Shown piece by piece: positions 60,255 through 64,000 of a stretch of DNA of 64,000 nt. The notes under the pieces were generated by a model, which had not been told where the DNA came from, did not search any database, and saw only the letters and a program-made list of their open reading frames with translations. The stretch is from Hyphomonas sp. GTDB taxonomy: Bacteria > Pseudomonadota > Alphaproteobacteria > Caulobacterales > Hyphomonadaceae. The position numbers and the translations under genes are program-made. Position 1 is the first letter of the stretch; every line of letters begins with the position of its first letter. Location: NCBI RefSeq assembly GCF_017792385.1, contig NZ_CP051230.1, forward strand, positions 2,666,001-2,730,000. Direction: 5' to 3'.

Positions 60255-61118
60255 ATGAGTGATGACCTTGAGCGAAGAACCGCGCCCTGGTTGACCGGCG
60301 GGCTGGACTGGGAAGGAGTGGCTGCGGCGCTTGCAGCCTTCCTGTTTGCGTTGCTGTTTGGCTGGTTCTGGCCACCATTGTTCTGGCTGTGGTTTGCCGT
60401 GATGGTCGCCATGCTCTTGGCGGCACGCTGGGACACGCGCTTCAGCCCGGACCTGGCAAATGGAATCATCGCGCCGTGCGACGGGGTTGTCGTTTCGGCG
60501 GTGCCGGCCGATCCGCCGAGCGAACTGCGCATGTCGGACGGACCGACGCTGCGGATTCGAATCTCCTCGTCACCGGCCACCACCAACCGGCTGTACGCGC
60601 CGATTGCCGGCAAGCTCGAGAGCCTGATCACCGAAGAGGGCGAGCCGAGCGTACCTGTCGCCATGCGGCCGGATGCCGACGGTTTGGCGGTATCCTATTT
60701 CCTGTTCGAAAGCCGTGGCCAGCAAGTGGGTGTCCGGCTCGCGACCGGCGGACTTGGCCCGCGTCAGGAACTCGAAGCTGAAAGCGGTGACATTCTGCGG
60801 ATGGGACGGGTCATCGGAAAGCGCCGGCTGGGCGGGTGGTGCGATATCTATCTGCCGGCATCGGCGGGACAGCTGGTCTGGCCGGGACAGACCCTGGTGG
60901 GCGGTGAAACCGTTCTCGGGCGACTGAAATCCAGCGAAGATGCTGCCTCTCAGGAATTCACGTCCGGTGAGGCTGGCGAATTGCCGCTTGGCGTGACGAA
61001 TGATGATTTCGAGGATGAGACCTATCCGGAGCCGGACGAGGCGGAAACGCCGGACGACCCGGCCGTTCTGTTCGCCCGACTGAAGGAAGCCGCCAAGAAG
61101 AAGCCGGTCGACGACTAG
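60255..61118 (+). CDS. Phosphatidylserine decarboxylase-related protein lacking the cleavage serine
   Basis: 287 residues. Two N-terminal helices (about 20-60) are followed by a region matching short alphaproteobacterial Psd enzymes (IIAPCDGVVVSAV; SSPATTNRLYAPIAGKLESL; GKRRLGGWCDIYLPASA). In true Psd the last segment reads FGSR/T-DVYLP, and its Ser self-cleaves to the pyruvoyl cofactor; here the position is Gly194 in LGGW, and the charge-relay His of HVNR is Thr. An acidic C-terminal tail of about 70 residues is also unusual. It is probably not a decarboxylase. It follows the Atm1-type exporter. Confidence 0.75.
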   Translation: MSDDLERRTAPWLTGGLDWEGVAAALAAFLFALLFGWFWPPLFWLWFAVMVAMLLAARWDTRFSPDLANGIIAPCDGVVVSAVPADPPSELRMSDGPTLRIRISSSPATTNRLYAPIAGKLESLITEEGEPSVPVAMRPDADGLAVSYFLFESRGQQVGVRLATGGLGPRQELEAESGDILRMGRVIGKRRLGGWCDIYLPASAGQLVWPGQTLVGGETVLGRLKSSEDAASQEFTSGEAGELPLGVTNDDFEDETYPEPDEAETPDDPAVLFARLKEAAKKKPVDD

Positions 61119-61330
61119 TCTTCCTGCTGCGGCGCGTTCCGGTTCATCCAGGCAAAGATCGGTTTGAAGGGAAGAATCCACCCGATTCCTGCGAAGACAT
61201 AAAACAGCAGGACGGCCCATTTCGGCCAATCCGAGACCATCGGCCCGACTGTGCCGATCATGACGATCCAGCCGATCATGAAACCGAGCAGGAATATGCT
61301 GGCAATGATTTTTCGGACCGGATAGCTCAT
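61115..61330 (-). CDS. DUF2842 small membrane protein
   Basis: 71 residues and two membrane helices (IIASIFLLGFMIGWIVMIGTVG and WAVLLFYVFAGIGWILPFKPI), ending in the family-typical FAWMNR. DUF2842 is largely confined to alphaproteobacteria and is unassigned. The start at 61330 has GGAAGAG 7 bases upstream. It converges with the Psd-related gene (4-base overlap) and is divergent from ctaA. Confidence 0.88.
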   Translation of the reverse strand: MSYPVRKIIASIFLLGFMIGWIVMIGTVGPMVSDWPKWAVLLFYVFAGIGWILPFKPIFAWMNRNAPQQED

Positions 61331-61403
61331 CGTCTTCTCTTCCAGGTGCACATGCGACTCCGCTGCCCCTTGCACCGGCTCGTGCTTGGATCATGTATCG
61401 CGC

Positions 61404-62453
61404 ATGAGCGAAACGTCAAAAATCAGTCCTTCCGCCCTCTGGATACGTCGCTGGCTCGTTCTGGTCGGCTTGATGGTCTACGCCATGATCCTGATCGGCG
61501 GTGCCACGAGACTGACCGATTCCGGCCTGTCCATCACCGAGTGGAACCCGGTCAGCGGCGCGCTGCCGCCGCTGTCCAGCGCGGCCTGGGAGGTCGAGTT
61601 CGCAAAGTACCGCGAGACGGCAGAATACCAGTTGGTGAATCAGGGCATGTCGATGGCCGAGTTCCAGAAGATCTTCTGGTGGGAATGGGGGCATCGTTTC
61701 TTCGGCCGGATGATCGGCTTGGTCGCGGTGCTGGGGGCCGCTGTGTTTGCCGTGCGGGGATGGCTCTCACGCCGTCTGGGCTGGCATCTCGTATCCCTGA
61801 TCGGCCTGGGAGGCCTTCAGGGTGCCATCGGCTGGTGGATGGTGGCCAGCGGCATAGGCGAGACGACGCGGGTCGATGTCGCGCCTTACCGGCTGATGAC
61901 CCACTTCACGCTTGCCCTGTTGATCATCGCCTATGTCACCTGGCTCTGGCTGGATCTGGGCGAAAAAGCGCGTCCGGGCGTTGCGCGCTCTGTGCGCACA
62001 GCGTCGCTGGTGCTTCTTGGGGCCATTTTCGTTCAGATGGCCGCCGGTGCGCTCGTGGCGGGTCTGGACGCGGGCCGATCCTATAATGACTGGCCTTTGA
62101 TGGCGGGAGAACTGGTGCCGTCTCATTATCTCGAGGAGGGGCTCGGCCTGCGCAGCCTGTTCGAGGGACGTGCCGCGACGCAGTTCAATCACCGCCTGTT
62201 GGCCTATGCAATCTGGATCGGTGCGGTTGCGGCGGCATGGGGCTTCCGCAAGACCCCACTTTGCCGGGACTTTCGCTGGCTGGCCGCGCTTGTCACGCTG
62301 CAGGCCGTGTGGGGGATCCTGACTCTGGTGCACGCCGCCCCGATGAACCTCGCATTGGTTCATCAGGGACTGGGGGTCATTGTGACTCTGGCAGCGGTCC
62401 GGCTGGTCTGGCGGGCCTCAGGGCAGGCGCCTAGTGCGCCCCCGCAAGGGTAA
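61404..62453 (+). CDS. ctaA: Heme A synthase, CtaA/Cox15
   Basis: 349 residues and eight membrane helices. It shows the conserved His motifs of both heme-binding bundles: GHRFFGRMIG, LMTHFTLALL, FNHRLLAYAIW and LVHQGLGVIV, with GGATRLTDSGLSITEW at the N-terminus. It lacks the extracellular Cys pair of Bacillus CtaA, as is usual in alphaproteobacteria and mitochondria. It converts heme O to heme A for cytochrome c oxidase. The 3' end overlaps the lipoprotein gene on the other strand by 23 bases. Confidence 0.96.
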   Translation: MSETSKISPSALWIRRWLVLVGLMVYAMILIGGATRLTDSGLSITEWNPVSGALPPLSSAAWEVEFAKYRETAEYQLVNQGMSMAEFQKIFWWEWGHRFFGRMIGLVAVLGAAVFAVRGWLSRRLGWHLVSLIGLGGLQGAIGWWMVASGIGETTRVDVAPYRLMTHFTLALLIIAYVTWLWLDLGEKARPGVARSVRTASLVLLGAIFVQMAAGALVAGLDAGRSYNDWPLMAGELVPSHYLEEGLGLRSLFEGRAATQFNHRLLAYAIWIGAVAAAWGFRKTPLCRDFRWLAALVTLQAVWGILTLVHAAPMNLALVHQGLGVIVTLAAVRLVWRASGQAPSAPPQG

Positions 62454-63402
62454 TCGCACTGGGGTCCACGAACACAGCCTGATGCTGGTCCGGGGCCGTC
62501 TCGCCGGCAATGACGATTACGCCGCCCGGATAGCCCCCATTCATCATCGTGCCGTGCGCGGTCATGGCGTCCGGACTGTCTGGTGCGATGACCGTGATTC
62601 CATCCCGCACAATGACCGGTGTGTTCGTCATGCCCATATCGGTCGAGATCTGCAGACCGGTGTCCGTCTCGATCGACAACAAGGCGTCGAATTCACCGCG
62701 TGTCAGCGCAACGGCGCTTGTGGCACGTGGGGAGGCGACGAGCGTGTCGCTGGTGAAGGCACAGGACCTGATATTGAAGTCGGTAAACGTCGACTCGCCG
62801 GCATCCCAGGAGAACTCGCCGTTTGCCTCGTGCAGGATGCCTGTCTGCAGGACCCGGTCATTGGTGGCGGTCCAGTAGGCAAGCCGCATGATGCCGGATG
62901 TCACATTCGGACTGGCGCACAGACCTGCAACTGACCCGTTGACCGGAGCGGGCAAGTCGACCTGGGCCGGTGCCACCAGGCCTTCACCATACAGATAGGC
63001 CTTGAGTTCTCCCTGGCGTGTGATTCCCGGGAAAATGGTGACCGTGCTGCCCGAAAGGGTCGCGCTCTGGCCGCTTCCCAGGGCCGTGACGCGGAAATTC
63101 GCCGGTTCACCCAGAATTTCGCCATTCATGTTGAACAATTGCAGGCCGCCCTGCTCAAAGGAAACCGCCATCAGGCCGCCGAGTCCACCCGACAGCGCTA
63201 CTGCGTTGACGGGGCCGGCCAGGGGGCGTGTCGACCAGACGGCTGGAAGCTCCAGATTTCCGGATATTTCAGGGGTGTCGGGCTGTGGTTCCGGCGCCTC
63301 GGCTTTCTTCGAGCACCCAACTGCTGTAAAAAGCAGGGCGAGGCCAAGCCCTGCGTTGACAACCGGGGAAGTGGCGCTTAAACGCCAGCGCTTGAATTGC
63401 AT
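62431..63402 (-). CDS. Lipoprotein, beta-propeller-like, unknown function
   Basis: 323 residues. A lipoprotein signal (TAVGC, Cys30) is followed by a Pro/Glu-rich linker (EAPEPQPDTPE) and repeated strands of about 40-50 residues (GLMAVSFEQGGLQLFNMNGE, GSGQSATLSG...TVTIFPG), which suggests a beta-propeller resembling phytase-like proteins. No phytase active-site set is evident. The start at 63402 is only 38 bases from rplM on the other strand, so its promoter would overlap that of rplM. Confidence 0.75.
   Translation of the reverse strand: MQFKRWRLSATSPVVNAGLGLALLFTAVGCSKKAEAPEPQPDTPEISGNLELPAVWSTRPLAGPVNAVALSGGLGGLMAVSFEQGGLQLFNMNGEILGEPANFRVTALGSGQSATLSGSTVTIFPGITRQGELKAYLYGEGLVAPAQVDLPAPVNGSVAGLCASPNVTSGIMRLAYWTATNDRVLQTGILHEANGEFSWDAGESTFTDFNIRSCAFTSDTLVASPRATSAVALTRGEFDALLSIETDTGLQISTDMGMTNTPVIVRDGITVIAPDSPDAMTAHGTMMNGGYPGGVIVIAGETAPDQHQAVFVDPSAITLAGAH
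63356..63384 (+). promoter_or_regulatory. Probable rplM-rpsI promoter inside the divergent lipoprotein gene
   Basis: TTGACA (63356-63361), a 17-base spacer and TAAACG (63379-63384) inside the region encoding the lipoprotein signal peptide on the other strand. The start site would be near 63391 and the leader about 50 bases. This is a near-consensus -35 with a weak -10. Confidence 0.55.
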
Positions 63403-63425
63403 TCCATGAACTCCGAAAGCGAGAG

Positions 63426-63439
63426 GCTCTAAGTAGAGC
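63426..63439 (+). promoter_or_regulatory. Hairpin directly before the rplM start
   Basis: GCTCT (63426-63430) / AGAGC (63435-63439) with an AAGT loop ends one base before the ATG. A GAGAG ribosome-site-like sequence lies at 63421-63425, so folding would bring it close to the start codon. A control site for the ribosomal protein operon is conceivable. Confidence 0.4.
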
Positions 63440-63440
63440 G

Positions 63441-63905
63441 ATGAAAACCTATAACGCACCAGCCAACGTAGAGCACAACTGGGTCGTGATCGACGCGACC
63501 GATGTCGTCGTCGGACGCCTTGCTTCATATGTTGCCAAGCGCCTGCGCGGCAAGCACCGTGCTGACTTTACACCGCATATCGATACCGGCGATCACGTCG
63601 TGATCATCAATGCCGACAAGGTGAAATTCACCGGTCGCAAGATGACCGACAAGGTCTACTACCGTCACACCGGTTATCCGGGCGGTATCAAGTCCACGAC
63701 GCCCGAGAAGATTCTGAACGGCCGTTTCCCGGAGCGCGCAATCGAGCTCGCCGTGAAGCGCATGATGCCGAAGGAAAGCCCGCTGGCCCGCAAGCAGTTC
63801 TCCAAACTGCACGTCTATGGCGGCGCCGAGCACCCGCACGAAGCCCAGAAGCCCGACACTGTCGACTTCAAAGCCATGAACCGCAAGAACACCAAGGCGG
63901 CCTGA
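63441..63905 (+). CDS. rplM: 50S ribosomal protein L13
   Basis: 154 residues. VDATDVVVGRLASYVAKRLRGKHRADFTPH and KVKFTGRKMTDKVYYRHTGYPGG are the L13 core, and AVKRMMPKESPLARKQFSKLHVYGGAEHPHEAQKP is its conserved C-terminus. It binds early in 50S assembly. It is followed 5 bases later by rpsI, the standard pair. Confidence 0.98.
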   Translation: MKTYNAPANVEHNWVVIDATDVVVGRLASYVAKRLRGKHRADFTPHIDTGDHVVIINADKVKFTGRKMTDKVYYRHTGYPGGIKSTTPEKILNGRFPERAIELAVKRMMPKESPLARKQFSKLHVYGGAEHPHEAQKPDTVDFKAMNRKNTKAA

Positions 63906-63910
63906 TCAAC

Positions 63911-64000
63911 ATGACTGACACTGCAAACTCCCTCCAGGACCTCGGCGCCATTTCCGGCGCTACGGAAGCTGACGCCCCGGTTGTTCCGGCCGAGCCGAAG
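63911..64000 (+). CDS. rpsI: 30S ribosomal protein S9, 5' end only
   Basis: The first 30 codons are present before the window ends. The N-terminal MTDTANSLQDLGA is the alphaproteobacterial S9 extension that precedes the conserved core. Its position right after rplM confirms the call. Confidence 0.85.
   Translation, partial: MTDTANSLQDLGAISGATEADAPVVPAEPK

Overview
The window is GC-rich, densely coded chromosomal DNA from an alphaproteobacterium. The gene set points to the Caulobacterales/Rhodobacterales side of the class, most plausibly a Hyphomonadaceae-like marine or aquatic bacterium. Supporting genes are the TonB-dependent receptors, a complete type II secretion operon, PhyR with an HWE/HisKA_2-type kinase, an ATP12 chaperone, a DUF2842 protein, Cys-pair-free CtaA and an rplM-rpsI pair with the long acidic S9 N-terminus. 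The lineage is inferred from gene content; no rRNA is present.

Layout. 1-932: 3' part of an AbiEii-type nucleotidyltransferase toxin, followed by AT-richer DNA with two hairpins, possibly the edge of an island. 1195-8424: a sugar locus with a TonB receptor, LacI regulator, GH68-like beta-fructosidase, ROK fructokinase-type kinase and GPH symporter. Near-identical palindromes (core CAATCGATTG) lie before the receptor and between the hydrolase and kinase, so this reads as one LacI regulon for sucrose or beta-fructosides. 8432-12310: thioesterase, AceE/transketolase-like E1, a small Cys/His protein and an XRE regulator. 12433-23615: gspC-D-E-F-G-H-I-J-K-L-M-N plus a lipoprotein, nearly all with overlapping stop/start codons. 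23719-27072: a CAP-domain protein, then a small His/Cys protein with a TonB receptor. 27166-28219: divergent SnoaL-like/TetR pair with twin operators. 28241-40019: tRNA-Gly(CCC), crcB-rluC-HAD, ATP12, an MBOAT/SGNH O-acetylation pair, a polysaccharide deacetylase, pccB, two palindromic repeat elements, a VOC protein and a phosphoesterase.

40122-42351: sensor kinase and PhyR, the entry of the general stress response, without NepR or EcfG beside them. 42385-44925: ZnuD-like zinc receptor with two His/Asp/Glu-rich insertions, preceded by a second small His-rich protein whose promoter carries a Zur-like palindrome overlapping a probably leaderless start. 45085-47463: an unassigned two-gene envelope module, a four-TM coiled-coil protein plus a membrane-anchored protein resembling a degenerate vWA domain. 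47550-49484: GH9 lipoprotein endoglucanase. 49481-64000: housekeeping genes xthA, tatABC, serS-surE-pcm, yajC-secD-secF, a LOG-family protein, an Atm1-type ABC exporter, a phosphatidylserine decarboxylase relative lacking its self-cleavage serine, DUF2842, ctaA, a lipoprotein and rplM-rpsI (the last cut by the window end).

Together the region combines outer-membrane uptake (three TonB receptors), export (type II, Tat and Sec parts), envelope modification and carbohydrate use. The best leads for new biology are the two-gene membrane module, the serine-less decarboxylase, the paired small-protein/TonB metal modules and the multi-site LacI regulon. No rRNA, CRISPR, insertion sequence or prophage was seen.
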